A stretch of DNA of 64,000 nucleotides. It comes from Ricordea florida. Its lineage: Eukaryota > Cnidaria > Anthozoa > Corallimorpharia > Ricordeidae. The notes beneath the pieces are model-generated. The model was not told where the DNA came from, did no database searches, and saw only the letters and a list, made by a program, of their open reading frames with translations. The stretch lies in the NCBI GenBank assembly GCA_949710005.1, contig OX453278.1:11028512-11092511 (forward strand), written 5' to 3'. Made by a program: the position numbers and the translations under genes. Each line of letters begins with the position of its first letter. Position 1 is the first letter of the stretch. Shown piece after piece: positions 12,241 to 23,441 of this stretch.

Positions 12241-13872
12241 TTTCGCTCGCTTTTTGAATTCTATTGCTCTAAAGAAACTATTTTTAAATCAGTGAGCGTG
12301 ACAATGTGTTTGTGTTTTGAAATGACACGCGACTCCTAGTATATCGGTTGATGCGTGATAAATTATGCTTTTGATTCATGTCTAAATGCTTTCACGTCTC
12401 AAAACAGTGTAGTAAATCTTCAATACGGTGTCTTAAGAGTAAAATGTTTTCGTATTGGCCATTTTGTGCGTAAAATTTAAAAATGTGACAGTAAAGTACC
12501 AGCGCACTTTGCAGGCGTGATTCGCCGATATCATAAAATAGTACTTTACATCTTGACCTCTCACGGGGAAGGGCTTTGGATTGCCGCCAGATATTTTTTA
12601 GTATGTTATAAAGCAATGATTGGCGTTTACAGTGGTTGTAATTTTATAGTATTTTCTCATGTACCACGGACCATTTGGAGGCTTTGAAATTCGCCAAAAT
12701 TGGCCTCCTGTCTCAAAGCCGTAAAAGCTACCTCTTTGCTCGCTGAAATAGTCACGGAAAGTTTTGAAATAAAATGATTTTTTTTGTAGAATTGTGAAGT
12801 ATAAGGATGGATTTTGATGGTGTAAAAAGATGGTTGTAATACGATAAACTGTTATTCGTCACGACCGCTTTAAAACTTCTATATTTCACCGGTCTTTTGC
12901 GGCCTAAATCCGCCAAATCCAACTTTTCGTAATTTCTCGCAAAATAAAAGGCGCTGGGACTTTTCAGTTATATTTTCGAGAACAACTCACCAAAGGGGTT
13001 CTTTGGATAAAATAAAAAGAATTTCGAATTTTCCTAACTGACGTCGCATTCTCGAGATTTACGGACAGGCGCTCTTAATAATTGTTATTTTTAGAGTTCC
13101 ACTTTGATTTAGCCAGTCTTTAATTTGACTTTTGTGGTTTTAACCTTTTCAGATTTATCGGCGCTCGTATCTTTGACTGAGTCAGAATGACCTATCATAT
13201 AGTGATGAATCTTTGTGAAATCTTCAGGATTGCCAAAGAGGGCCAACGACCGGCGATATCGCCCGCTAGTCTCGTATTTACTCGTATTTGCGCCGGAGGC
13301 ATTTTGTCGGGTAAGCCGCTTTTCCCACTGAGGAAAAAGCAAGAATAGAAATAATGATTTGACCTAGAAAGTGTAGTACATTCCTTACAAATTGGATTTG
13401 TCATCTGAAACAGAAGTGAGGAAACAAACTCTTCACAGTTTGTTTACATTTGTAATTTAACTCGACGTAAACGTCGCGAAGTTTCAGGCTTGAAAAAGTT
13501 GTCTGGACGCTCGGAATAGGCTTAAAAGAACTTAACATATTGCTTAACTAAGTCGACGAGAAACCAAAATAAACCTGATCGGCTTTTCCTGGTTTACTTT
13601 ACTTTGGCCAGCGTAGCAAAACACGCCGTCACGTCTGCAACATAACGTAATCAATTAGCGATTTGGCCTTGTTTAGTTTTGTCATTCGATGTTTTTGTAG
13701 CTTGAAAAACTTGATAATAAACGGTTATCTTTTGAAGTTTTACATTTAGAGTTGTATAGTGCAGACAATTCTTTACAGTTTCTATGTTGAGATTTATTTT
13801 GTTCCCTTATGATTATTTTAGAGATGGTTTTTTGAAGTTACACAAATTTCATTAAAATAACCTTACATTAAC

Positions 13873-14195
13873 AGGGACGGCGGAGCGTATTTTGAAGTGG
13901 GGAGGGCTGAAAACGAGCGCCGGAGGCGCGAGTTGGTAGGGGGAAAATTTTCCGCGACATACTTCTTGAAATAATTAGCCTGGATAAAGCGTAAAATGAA
14001 AAGTACTTTTAATGCTTACAGCAATATTTTGGAGGTTATTTCTCAGCCTTCCGGTCTCCAACGCTAACCTGCGGTTTTTGGACACAAGCTTCCGACGAGG
14101 CTTGTATAAAGTTGTAGCTTAAACAAAATAAAAGGTAATCCTCCTCAAAAGAGGGGGACTAAAGCCCCCCCCCCCCCCCCGTCTCCCCCGTCCCT
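13873..14195. repeat. Repeat bounded by AGGGACGG inverted ends, with a poly-C tract
   Basis: Starts AGGGACGGCGGAG and ends with CTCCCCCGTCCCT, and contains a run of about 18 C near 14166-14180. It resembles the AGGGACGG-ended repeats at 56129 and 60536 at its tips only. The rest of 13080-14722 shows no convincing gene. Confidence 0.5.
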
Positions 14196-14946
14196 GATTA
14201 ATATCGCAAATTATGCAAGTTCGAAAGAGGAAATAAGGGTTGCGTTTTAATTCTACTCAATGTAGGCAGTAACCACGTGCAGTCATAGTCTGCCTATTTT
14301 TATAGTTATTTTAGTTTTTAATAAAATGATCGTAATGAGAATACTATTATTATTACTGAAGATTTTTAACCGAGTTTAAATATAAAGAACTACTATTACT
14401 ACTACCTGTACCTTAAAAACGATTTGCAATTTCTTCCGTATCTCTAAACAACTACATCCGGAACTCGAGACCGTCAGTGCATGTCACCCGTTGCCTGTAA
14501 CCCGTCACCTATAGAAAATACCTTCCTTCCAGTAAAGGAGAACAACTCAACCAAGACAAGCGGCCAAATGTGGTCAAGTTTACCAACCGAAAGGGCTAAT
14601 CCACGGTTTAAAAACCTGTCACGTTCACGAGTGACGTAGAACAAAGAAAACAAAGGAGACAAAACAATAGAGACTAGTTTTTAAATAGTCTCCAAAGCTA
14701 ATCACACTACAGCTAGTGACAGGCCACTAGCGACAGCGCGTCACCCAAGCCGAAAATTAACTGGAAACTAATCAAAACACTCGAAAGGGGTTGGTACCAA
14801 GTACTTTTGACGCCTGCTTATTATTCCTCGCGAAGCGAGGCCGAAGGCCGAGCGTAGCGAGGTTACTAATCGTGTCGGTTCCGGTCAGACCACGTGGCTC
14901 GCAAGCCCGAGTAAATCGAGCCGAGAGTGTTTATATATATTTATTT

Positions 14947-15133
14947 AAGCAATAGATCACACTTTCTATGGGTTTACCGGCGTGATAACCCACGCGGGAT
15001 GTTGGGAGAACACGAGAAGAGCTTGTAAATCACGAGCCGAAGGCGAGTGATTTACAAGCTTTTCGAGTGTTCTCCCAACATCCCAAGTGGGTTATCACGC
15101 CGGTAAACCCATAGAAAGGGTGATCTATTGCTT
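14947..15133. repeat. Foldback repeat
   Basis: A near-perfect palindrome of arms about 85 bp each: AAGCAATAGATCAC at the left pairs with GTGATCTATTGCTT-type sequence at the right, and the body GGGTTTACCGGCGTGATAAC is inverted near 15090. A partial relative with GGGTTTACCGGCACAATAAC lies near 16270. Confidence 0.85.
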
Positions 15134-17256
15134 TTATAAAATAACTTTTAGTAGAATGGAGTCTTTGAGGTAAAAAGTATGCTTTTAGTACCGTGATCAA
15201 GTCATGTCTTCTCTCTAAAGTCATCATAAGCCAATCATGACTCACGATTTAATAGCGCTGAACTTTCTCAAAACTCAGTTCAGTCAAACAACAAACAGCA
15301 GCACTTCAAAACACAAGTTTTTGCACTCATTTCATGATAACTTATGAAAGCTGTTTTACAGGAAAAGTCAATACATATTCATGCGAACGTACAATGAAAG
15401 AATACGTTCGTGGTTTGTTTACTACAGAAGTAGAAATTAATTGTACCTCCCCGCTGTATTTTGTTGAGTCGATCCGTAAGAATTTCGTGCTTACAGACGG
15501 AACTGGCAGCTATTGTAATGGAGGACTTCATTCACTTTTAACAAGCCGCAGTGGTTTAAGATCTGTTTTCTGGACTTTATTGTGATCAAGAAATGCTGCG
15601 GTAACGACGTGGCTGCGTTTGCGAAGTTGTCGGTCGCATGTAACTTTACATGCTCGTACAGCGACCGATGGAAATATGCCGAAGAAAGGTTTCTTTGCCG
15701 TAGCCACATATTGGCGTTAATATTTGTCGATTTGTGAAGTCAGGTGGTTTGAGGTAGGTTATGGCATCAATATCACGGAATAATTTGTGCAAATGTTGGA
15801 AAAAACCAGCCCGAAACTCTGACATCTTTCATCATCGTTGGCAGCTTGTTTACAACCTACAGCGGCAGATTTTGAACCATATCTTGATCAGAGATCTCTT
15901 TTTGGAACAATTTCTTTCATTAAGGAATTTAATTTTGACATAAAATAAATCAAGAATGCTAAAACTATCCGTTTTGTTGCTGGTTGGCACTTGGTTAAGT
16001 TTTCCTAGAGACTTTCTACACCAGAAATTCACACAGTTGTTGTCTTTCTCTGCGATTTGGCATCGTCGTGAAATGTATTTACTGCTTTCCAGCTTTGTAC
16101 TTTATAACTTCTAAAGCTATGGCAGTCGCGAATTGTGACCCTTGTGACGCTTTTAAGATTAAGAAGGGCTGGGTAAGTAACTTGTTCTGTTTTTTAGCCT
16201 TTCTAAAATCGTTGTTTGCAGATCAATAGCGGGTTTTGTTTATGGCTCGTGGTCCGGATGCCTTTTTCTATGGGTTTACCGGCACAATAACCCATAGGTT
16301 TTCAACCAATCAGCGCGCACGTAGTATCTAAGTTATTTTATAACTAGAAATACGACTCCCGCAAAACCTCGCGAAGCTAGTTTTCAAAGAACTCGTGGCT
16401 CATGGTGGTTTTTCCCATGAGGGATAGAACCCCAATTTATGTATTTACTTATTGTTATATCATTATCACTTTTTTACTTTCTCAGTTCTTGTAATTATTA
16501 TTATGACTATTATTGTATTATTACCATTATTATTATTATTATTATTGCTGGTATTGATATTATTATTATTGTTATTTTTTTTTATGTTTAACATAATATA
16601 CTGTTATGGGGTGGGGGTGTATGTCCTAATCTGGGTAAAGGTATTGTTCCTCTACTACTACAAGCAATACAGTTTTCTTCTGAATAGGGTTTGTATCAGT
16701 TGTGGTAAAAATTACTCATCTCTGAACAATACCATTTCTTCTTTTCGGCTTAGAATTTAGTCATGGTTGCCACAGCCACAGGATCTTGAAATTCCCTTAC
16801 TTTTCCCTGACAAATGTAAAATTTCCCTCACCAACGAAATAAGAAAATTCACAAATTAGTCCTGGTAATGGCCTTCAACCTCATCTCACAGCCAACCTGT
16901 CCACCCATTTATCTAATATGCTTTCAGAGAGTCACATACAGTGCTTATGGATTGATAGTTTCTTAAAGTAACAAAGTCATGGAAAAAGGATTGATTTTTT
17001 AGGCAATCCGAAATCAGCTTGTCATTTAAATCTACCACTCTAACACATTTCATGTCACATTCTCAATTACACCAAATCATAGCTGAATTGGCAATAAATA
17101 AATTAGAACTCTTAAATTTCACTTTTACCTGACTTCTCTCAAAGACTTAAACTTTCTCTTACTGGAAATGAAATTCCCTGACTTTTCCCTTGCTTGAAGA
17201 ATTTTTTTCCCTGACCATTTCCTGACCTGCAGCAATCATGCTAGTGCAGTCATTTG
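15134..17256. other. Left arm of the host composite element, no gene recognised
   Basis: Contains a TTA/ATT trinucleotide-rich tract (about 16483-16580) that alone creates the long hydrophobic open frame there. No exon-like conserved frame was recognised. Confidence 0.55.
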
Positions 17257-17695
17257 TCCATACAGTTAGTGTGGAAAATCATGATTGAAAGCATAGGGCA
17301 TTTAGGAAACTTCAAAGACTTGTTATTACATACAGCAACCTCGGAATGAATACATAAGAAAGATGATAAACGTTTTGGCATTACAAACTTTAGTTTCTCC
17401 TTTGTAGAGTTTTTTTAATGTAAAATGTCAACTGTATATTGTAGTTGTTATTAAATATTTGCATTTGACATCATAAAAATGAATTCGTCCATACAGTTAG
17501 TGTGGAAAATCATGATTGAAAGCACAGGGCTTTTAGGAAACTTTAAAGACTTGTTATTACATGCAGCACCCTTGCAATGAATATATAAGAAAGATCGCGA
17601 AAATTTTGGCATTACAAACTTTAGTCTTCCCAATGTAAAAGGTTAACTGTATATTGCAGTTGTTGTTAAATATTTGACATCATAAAAATGAATTA
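17257..17695. repeat. Tandem duplication, period 231 bp
   Basis: The block beginning TCCATACAGTTAGTGTGG at 17257 recurs at 17488 with modest divergence. An inverted relative lies near 34140-34350 on the other side of the Polinton. Confidence 0.8.
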
Positions 17696-17818
17696 AACAG
17701 CATTAAGGAAAAAGGTTAAGATGTTATGCCTAATTTTGCAAAGTAGGGCCTAAAGGAATTTTTCATTTGTGGGAAAAATGTGGGGGCTAACAGAGTTTTT
17801 CCCAGGGATACCTGGAAC

Positions 17819-18223
17819 AGAGATATGAAAACCACTGATACGAGGACAAAATAAAATTATGCGAGGACAAAATAATTAATAAAAAATTGTCCAAGGATTT
17901 ATCAGAAAATTAAACAGAAAAAAATCTCTGTTTAAAAAGTATACAAAAAATTCAAAAAATTCAAAAAATTGACAAAAATAATTAATAAAAAATTGTCCAA
18001 GGATTTATCAGAAAATTAAACAGAAAAAAAAATCTCTGTTTAAAAAGTATACAAAAAATTCAAAATAATTAATAAAAAATTGTCCAAGGATTTATCAGAA
18101 AATTAAACAGAGATTTTTACCAAGAAAGAAAATAAATTTTGAATTTTTAATGTTAATTTAAAAACATAACTTATGAAAATATAAATGGAGAATCTATTAG
18201 AATTGAAACTTGATGAATTGAAA
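17819..18223 (+). repeat. Left terminal inverted repeat of Polinton 1
   Basis: About 405 bp matching 31984-32389 inverted. It contains three tandem copies of an AT-rich unit beginning ATAATTAATAAAAAATTGTC (17872, 17978, 18065) and runs past the polymerase start codon into codon 13. Just inside is a block TTTATCAGAAAATTAAACAG followed by AGATTTTT (18091-18118) that is conserved in the otherwise different repeat of Polinton 2. Confidence 0.9.
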
Positions 18224-21200
18224 TTATATGGTGAAAGATATGCTATTCCAAAATGGCGAAGAATTAGAAAAGCAACACTAGCAGAAAAGTTATATAATAT
18301 TCCTAAATTCATGGAAAAGTTTAATAAAATTACTGATAATCTTACTAGAGAGCAAAGATTGAGGATAATATTAAATGATGAAGAGATTAAAAAACCTGAA
18401 AATAAACCAAACCAATACGCAGAATTAAATTTTATTGATGATAATGATGATGAAATGGAAAAAATTAAACAAAATGCAAAATCTATTAAGGGACAAAGAA
18501 AATATCAAAGTGAAAAAATCTATAAAAGAAATTATGAAAAGGAGGGCGCAAAACCTAAAACAAAACTCAAACATAGAAAACTCGCACCCAATTTTATAAA
18601 ACCACAAAAACCATCAAACAAAACTTTTAATTGGGGAAATTATTCATTTAAGGTGATGGATAAAGATGAGTTTTCCAAAAAGCTTGCAGATTTAACCAAT
18701 GAAAATATTATAAAACTTACTAATAACAAACAAACAAAACCCAAACCTAGAAAAAAAGTAAATATATCTGATAGTGTGAGAGATGAATTGGCTGAAGAAG
18801 AATTAAATATAATAGAACGTGAGACAGCATTGAATGGATATTTGAAAGTATATAGAATAAGTGGAAGGAAAGGGTATGACATTAGAAAATATCTAAATAA
18901 AATAAAAGAAAAAGTTATAGATCTAATTAATCAGAAAAAGAAACCAATCAAGATAAAATTTATGTTAACATGTAATTTGATAAAAGAGTCTTTAGTTGAA
19001 AATCGTATTGATGAAGAAAATGAAGGATATTTTAACTCAAATGTGGAAATAATTACTGATTCAGATGACTTAAGTGTGATGTTTGATATTATGAAAAATC
19101 AAATACTAAAGCAATATGAAGAATTTTTACCAAACCCATCATCATCAGCATTTATTTTTGATTATGTTAAAAATTTTGATATTGGTATTGTACCATACAA
19201 CCCTCTTAGAGGAAGTTCATATATTGCTCTACCAAAAGAATTAGCCGCAAAACAGGGAATTATTAACCCTAAGAATTTTAATGATAATGAATGTTTTAAG
19301 TGGTCAATAATGATATATATAATGATATATGTATATGGAAAAGATGTTCATCTTGAGAGAATAACTAAAGAAATGAGAGAAAGATCAAATGAATTAAACT
19401 GGTCGGGGATAGAGTTTCCTGTTTCAGTTTTTGGAACAAATCAGATAAAAAAATTTGAAAGTCAAAATCCATATGGTATTAATGTTTTTTCTTATGAAAA
19501 AGGAGAGTTAAAAATAATTAATAGAAGTAAAAAAATAGGTGTGGAAAAGATAAATTTACTTTTTTTAACAGAGGGTGAAAAAACACATTTCTGTTTTATC
19601 AAGAATATTGGAAGGATAAATAATAAAAATTATAATAATAACGGGTGTGCTCGTTTCTATTGTGATAATTGCCTAAATTCATTTTATTCAGAACAGACAT
19701 TAGAAGAACATAAAATAATTTGTTATAATAATGAAGAAGTTATGATAAAAATGCCAAAGAATGAAGATGGAGCCCCCAAACATATTGAATTCAATAATTT
19801 TAATAGAAAAATGAAAGTACCTTTTACTATAATTGGAGATCTTGAGTGTTTTACAGAAAAAATGGATTCATGCTCACCAGATAAAAGTAAAAGTTATACT
19901 GAAAAATATCAGAAGCATAAACCGTCAGGATTTAGTTATCTTACAAAATTTTTTGATGATGAAATATATAAACCTACTATTAAAAAATACACCGCTAATT
20001 ATTCAGAGGATGATGTAGGAAAGAAATTTGTATTATCATTAGAGAAAGAAGCTAAGAAAATTTATAAATTTATCAAATCTAGGGATAAAGAATATTATAA
20101 AAAGGTGGTTATGAGTGAAGAGGATAAAATAGATTATGAATATGCTACTCAATGTCATATTTGTGAGAATAAATTAGGAGAAGATAAGGTGTTGGATCAT
20201 TGTCACCTAACAGGAAAGTATAGAGGAGCCGCACATAAAAAATGTAATTTAGATTATAAAATTCAATACTTCATTCCAGTATTAATTCACAACTTATCGA
20301 GATATGATTCACATTTTATTATAAATTATCTTGGATTAAAAAAAGGTAAAATAGACTGTATACCAAAAAATGAGGAAAATTATATTTATTTCAAAAAAGA
20401 TGTTGTGGTAGATAGTTATATTGATAAAAATGGTAAAGAAAAACCAATAACAATAGAATTAAGATTTATAGATACATTTAAATTTATGCCAAGCAGTCTC
20501 AGTAATTTAACTGATAACCTTACAAAATGTGGAAAGTGTGATTCATGTAAACCTGGAGATTGTATAAGGAGATACATAAAAGATGGAAAGGTTATTCAGT
20601 ATAAAGGTATTGGAAGATGCGGCGAATGTAAGAATTGTAATTTAACTGAAAGTAATTGTATTTCACCAACATATGGAAAACTAACTCTTACTAGAAGATA
20701 TTTTGGAAAAAATACTAATATTATGATTAGAAAGGGTGTTTTCTTTTACGATTACTTTGATAGTCTTGATAAACTAAATGAAACTGAAATTCCACCAAAG
20801 GAGGCATTTTACTCAAAACTAAACGATGAAAATATAACAGAAGATGATTACCAACATGCTAAAAAGGTGTGGAATACATTTAATATGAAAACAATTAGGG
20901 ATTATCATGACATTTATCTAAAGTCAGATGTACTACTATTAGCAGATGTATTCGAAAACTTTAGAAATGTTTGTATTAAAAATTATGATTTGGATCCAGC
21001 CTGGTATTTTACTGCACCTTCACTAGCCTGGGATGCAATGTTAAAGTTAACTAAAGTGAAATTGGAGTTACTAACTGATATTGATATGTTACTTATGTTT
21101 GAACAAGGCGTGCGAGGAGGTGTTTCTCAAATATCAAATAGATATGCTAAAGCTAACAACCCATACATGTCAAACTTTATATCAGGACTAAACAAATCAT

Positions 21201-22471
21201 ATATTGTATATCTAGATGCAAATAATCTATATGGTGGAGCAATGAGTGAAAAACTACCCACACATGGTTTTGGTTGGGTGAAAAAAGAAGAGCTTAAAAA
21301 TTGGAGAAATATACCAGGTGTATATAAGGTTGATTTGGAATATCCTAAACATCTTCATGATTTACATAATGATTATCCTCTTGCACCAGATAAAATTACA
21401 GTTAATAAAGTTAAGAAATTAATTCCAAACCTTTTTGATAAGAAAGAATATGTACTTCATTATAGAACCTTGAAACTTTATGAAAGTATAGGATTAAAAA
21501 TAACAAAAATTCATAAAGGTATTAAATTTGAAGAGTCTGCATGGTTAAAACCTTACATTGATTTGAATACTAAATTAAGATCTCAAGCAAAGAATGATTT
21601 TGATAAGGATTTTTTCAAACTAATGAATAACTCTGTTTTTGGTAAAACAATGGAAAATATTAGAAAAAGGGTAGACATTCGTTTAGTTACTAATGAAAAA
21701 GATGCAAAAAAATTAACAACAAAACCTAACTTTCATCATTTTACCATATTTTCTGAAAATTTAGCGGCAATACATATGAAGAAAACATCATTAACATTCA
21801 ATAAACCTGTTTACTTAGGTATGTGTATTTTAGATTTGAGTAAAACAATAATGTATGATTTTCATTATAATTATATCAAACCCAAATATGGAGAAAAAGC
21901 AAAATTACTTATGACAGATACAGATAGTCTTGTTTATCATATAGAAACAGAAGATTTTTATAAGGATATAAACCCAGATGTTAGAGATAAGTTTGACACA
22001 AGCAACTTTCCTAAAGACCACCCATCCGGAATTGAGACCGGTGTGAATAAGAAAGTTGTCAATATGTTTAAAGATGAGGCGGGTGGAAAGATAATAAAAG
22101 AGTTTGTTGGTTTAAGGGCAAAGTTATACTCTTATCTAATGGAAAATGATGAAGAAATAAAGAAATGCAAGGGAATGAAGAAAGCAGTTATAAAAAAGAA
22201 AATAATATTTAATCATTTTAAGGATTGTCTGTTTACTAGAGAAAAACAATTTAGAAAGATGAATGTTATTAGAAGCTATAAGCATGATGTTTATACAGCA
22301 ACAATTAATAAAATTGCTTTATCTTCTGATGATGATAAGAGAATAATTTGTGAAAATAAAATGGATACTTTTGCATATGGACATTATCTTTCCGAAACAG
22401 AATTAGATGATAATATGAACATCATCTTTCTAAAACAGAATCTGGGGGAAGTTCTGTATCATAAGGAATAA
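18185..22471 (+). CDS. polB: Protein-primed-type family B DNA polymerase (Polinton 1)
   Basis: A 1428-residue replicative polymerase of the DNA_pol_B_2 (viral/organellar) class that would copy the linear element. In order: N-terminal Rho-N/SAP-like region from MENLLELKLDELK; a basic leader at about 120-202 shared with Polinton 2; a Cys/His pair C370 and H468 in an OTU-like arrangement; a C2H2-type finger near 493-515; exonuclease motifs GDLECF (about 551), NLSRYD (about 702) and YHDIYLKSD (about 906); an inserted HNH/endonuclease VII-like zinc module CHICENKLG...CHLTGKYRG (about 657-690); polymerase motif A LDANNLYG (about 1009), motif B NNSVFGKT (about 1149) and motif C TDTDS (about 1242). 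No stop interrupts the frame. The start lies inside the terminal repeat; the 3' end overlaps the convergent integrase by 50 bp. All catalytic motifs look intact. Confidence 0.93.
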   Translation: MENLLELKLDELKLYGERYAIPKWRRIRKATLAEKLYNIPKFMEKFNKITDNLTREQRLRIILNDEEIKKPENKPNQYAELNFIDDNDDEMEKIKQNAKSIKGQRKYQSEKIYKRNYEKEGAKPKTKLKHRKLAPNFIKPQKPSNKTFNWGNYSFKVMDKDEFSKKLADLTNENIIKLTNNKQTKPKPRKKVNISDSVRDELAEEELNIIERETALNGYLKVYRISGRKGYDIRKYLNKIKEKVIDLINQKKKPIKIKFMLTCNLIKESLVENRIDEENEGYFNSNVEIITDSDDLSVMFDIMKNQILKQYEEFLPNPSSSAFIFDYVKNFDIGIVPYNPLRGSSYIALPKELAAKQGIINPKNFNDNECFKWSIMIYIMIYVYGKDVHLERITKEMRERSNELNWSGIEFPVSVFGTNQIKKFESQNPYGINVFSYEKGELKIINRSKKIGVEKINLLFLTEGEKTHFCFIKNIGRINNKNYNNNGCARFYCDNCLNSFYSEQTLEEHKIICYNNEEVMIKMPKNEDGAPKHIEFNNFNRKMKVPFTIIGDLECFTEKMDSCSPDKSKSYTEKYQKHKPSGFSYLTKFFDDEIYKPTIKKYTANYSEDDVGKKFVLSLEKEAKKIYKFIKSRDKEYYKKVVMSEEDKIDYEYATQCHICENKLGEDKVLDHCHLTGKYRGAAHKKCNLDYKIQYFIPVLIHNLSRYDSHFIINYLGLKKGKIDCIPKNEENYIYFKKDVVVDSYIDKNGKEKPITIELRFIDTFKFMPSSLSNLTDNLTKCGKCDSCKPGDCIRRYIKDGKVIQYKGIGRCGECKNCNLTESNCISPTYGKLTLTRRYFGKNTNIMIRKGVFFYDYFDSLDKLNETEIPPKEAFYSKLNDENITEDDYQHAKKVWNTFNMKTIRDYHDIYLKSDVLLLADVFENFRNVCIKNYDLDPAWYFTAPSLAWDAMLKLTKVKLELLTDIDMLLMFEQGVRGGVSQISNRYAKANNPYMSNFISGLNKSYIVYLDANNLYGGAMSEKLPTHGFGWVKKEELKNWRNIPGVYKVDLEYPKHLHDLHNDYPLAPDKITVNKVKKLIPNLFDKKEYVLHYRTLKLYESIGLKITKIHKGIKFEESAWLKPYIDLNTKLRSQAKNDFDKDFFKLMNNSVFGKTMENIRKRVDIRLVTNEKDAKKLTTKPNFHHFTIFSENLAAIHMKKTSLTFNKPVYLGMCILDLSKTIMYDFHYNYIKPKYGEKAKLLMTDTDSLVYHIETEDFYKDINPDVRDKFDTSNFPKDHPSGIETGVNKKVVNMFKDEAGGKIIKEFVGLRAKLYSYLMENDEEIKKCKGMKKAVIKKKIIFNHFKDCLFTREKQFRKMNVIRSYKHDVYTATINKIALSSDDDKRIICENKMDTFAYGHYLSETELDDNMNIIFLKQNLGEVLYHKE

Positions 22472-23408
22472 CCTGTAATTCTTCCCTTACAAACCCCCGT
22501 CTTGGACCATCCACTAAATAATATAAAACTGGCTGATTAGGTGAAATCACACTTCTAGAAATATAATAAACTTTAATACTCCAAATAGGATCAGTAGCCC
22601 GTCTTTTTTCACCACCCTCAAGTTCACCAGGAGATAATAAATATCTAACTTTAACACCAGGTAGTATCCTAACCTCATCAAGGCCCACAACTCGATGATA
22701 TCTTTTAGTTTTAATATCCAACTCTTTCATTTTTATAGCCTCATCAGGTTCTTTACCGGTTAATCTAGTTGGTGTATTATTCAAAGTTTTTAGAATATCA
22801 GGTAATCTTTTCACCCATACTCTAGACCTTTCATCACTTATCATTTCTTGAGCGTATTGATGACTAAATAATCTTTCCCCTAATATTTTGTTTGCGTTTT
22901 CTACAAATGCTTGAGCTCTATGATTTCCCGCTTCACTTCTTTGTATGTTAACATTATGATAATTCATAAGTTTAGCAACATCACCCATAAATTCCTTCCC
23001 AGAATCAACCATTAATGTTTTAGGATATTTTAAATCTCTAGAATATATTTTTTCAAAAGAATTTGAAATTTCTCTACTTTCTTTTGAGGTTAATGGTTCC
23101 GCATCTTTGTATCTAGAAGCCACATCAACCACAACTAATGCGTATTTATATGTTTTTCTCCCAACTCTATCATGCGGTAAAAATAATAAATCTGCTTGAT
23201 GAATCTGATTAGGTTTATCCACAGTCCAGTGAGGTCTAGGTATATATTTAGGAGCTGGAAGATAAATTTGCCATATTGCTTGTTTCTCTAACCATTGTTT
23301 TGCAGAATTTTCACTTACTTTTGCCTTTTCAGCTAATTTAGAAATTGCAGAATATCCTTTCCAATATCCCTCAGTTGAATAATATATTTTCGATAAGTCT
23401 GAACTCAT
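22422..23408 (-). CDS. int: Retroviral-type DDE integrase (Polinton 1)
   Basis: A 328-residue rve-superfamily integrase that would join the element ends to host DNA and make the 5-bp duplication. The N-terminal 60 residues form a helical, HTH-like region. Catalytic residues are visible as D73 (in HQADLL), D135 (in VDSGKEF) and E170 (in AQAFVENANK), giving the DD(35)E spacing. The C-terminal part after about 240 (PGVKVRYLLSPGELEGG to the end) resembles the SH3/chromo-like DNA-binding domains of Polinton integrases. It is divergent from mcp, and its start codon overlaps the mcp promoter motif. It aligns nearly end to end with the integrase of Polinton 2. Frame intact. Confidence 0.95.
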   Translation of the reverse strand: MSSDLSKIYYSTEGYWKGYSAISKLAEKAKVSENSAKQWLEKQAIWQIYLPAPKYIPRPHWTVDKPNQIHQADLLFLPHDRVGRKTYKYALVVVDVASRYKDAEPLTSKESREISNSFEKIYSRDLKYPKTLMVDSGKEFMGDVAKLMNYHNVNIQRSEAGNHRAQAFVENANKILGERLFSHQYAQEMISDERSRVWVKRLPDILKTLNNTPTRLTGKEPDEAIKMKELDIKTKRYHRVVGLDEVRILPGVKVRYLLSPGELEGGEKRRATDPIWSIKVYYISRSVISPNQPVLYYLVDGPRRGFVREELQVIPYDTELPPDSVLER

Positions 23409-23416
23409 TTAAAGAT
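23408..23416 (+). promoter_or_regulatory. TTTAAAGAT motif upstream of mcp (Polinton 1)
   Basis: Ends 25 nt before the mcp start. It overlaps the first codon of the divergent integrase gene. Same position and overlap in Polinton 2. Confidence 0.65.
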
Positions 23417-23441
23417 TAACCAAAGTATCTTATAAATTAAT

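Larger units (their letters stand above)
8399..13074. mobile_element. TTAA-flanked DNA element with very long inverted repeats
   Basis: The ends read GAGCGCCTGTCCGTAAATC at 8399 and its reverse complement ending at 13074; TTAA lies on both sides (8395-8398 and 13075-13078). The left arm extends to about 9405 and the right arm begins near 12241, giving arms of about 830 bp, the left enlarged by an internal duplication of period 161 (9044 and 9205). TTAA targets are used by Kolobok and piggyBac superfamilies; no transposase was recognised between the arms, so this looks non-autonomous. Open frames at 8616-8879 (+) and 12392-12616 (-) lie in the arms and are not supported as genes. Confidence 0.8.

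Noticed and set aside
13109-13404. Two overlapping 69-77 codon frames on the minus strand
   Set aside because: They overlap each other in different frames and show no recognisable domain.
16452-16760. Hydrophobic open frame of 102 codons
   Set aside because: Created by a TTA/ATT repeat tract; low-complexity Leu/Ile runs are not evidence of a membrane protein.
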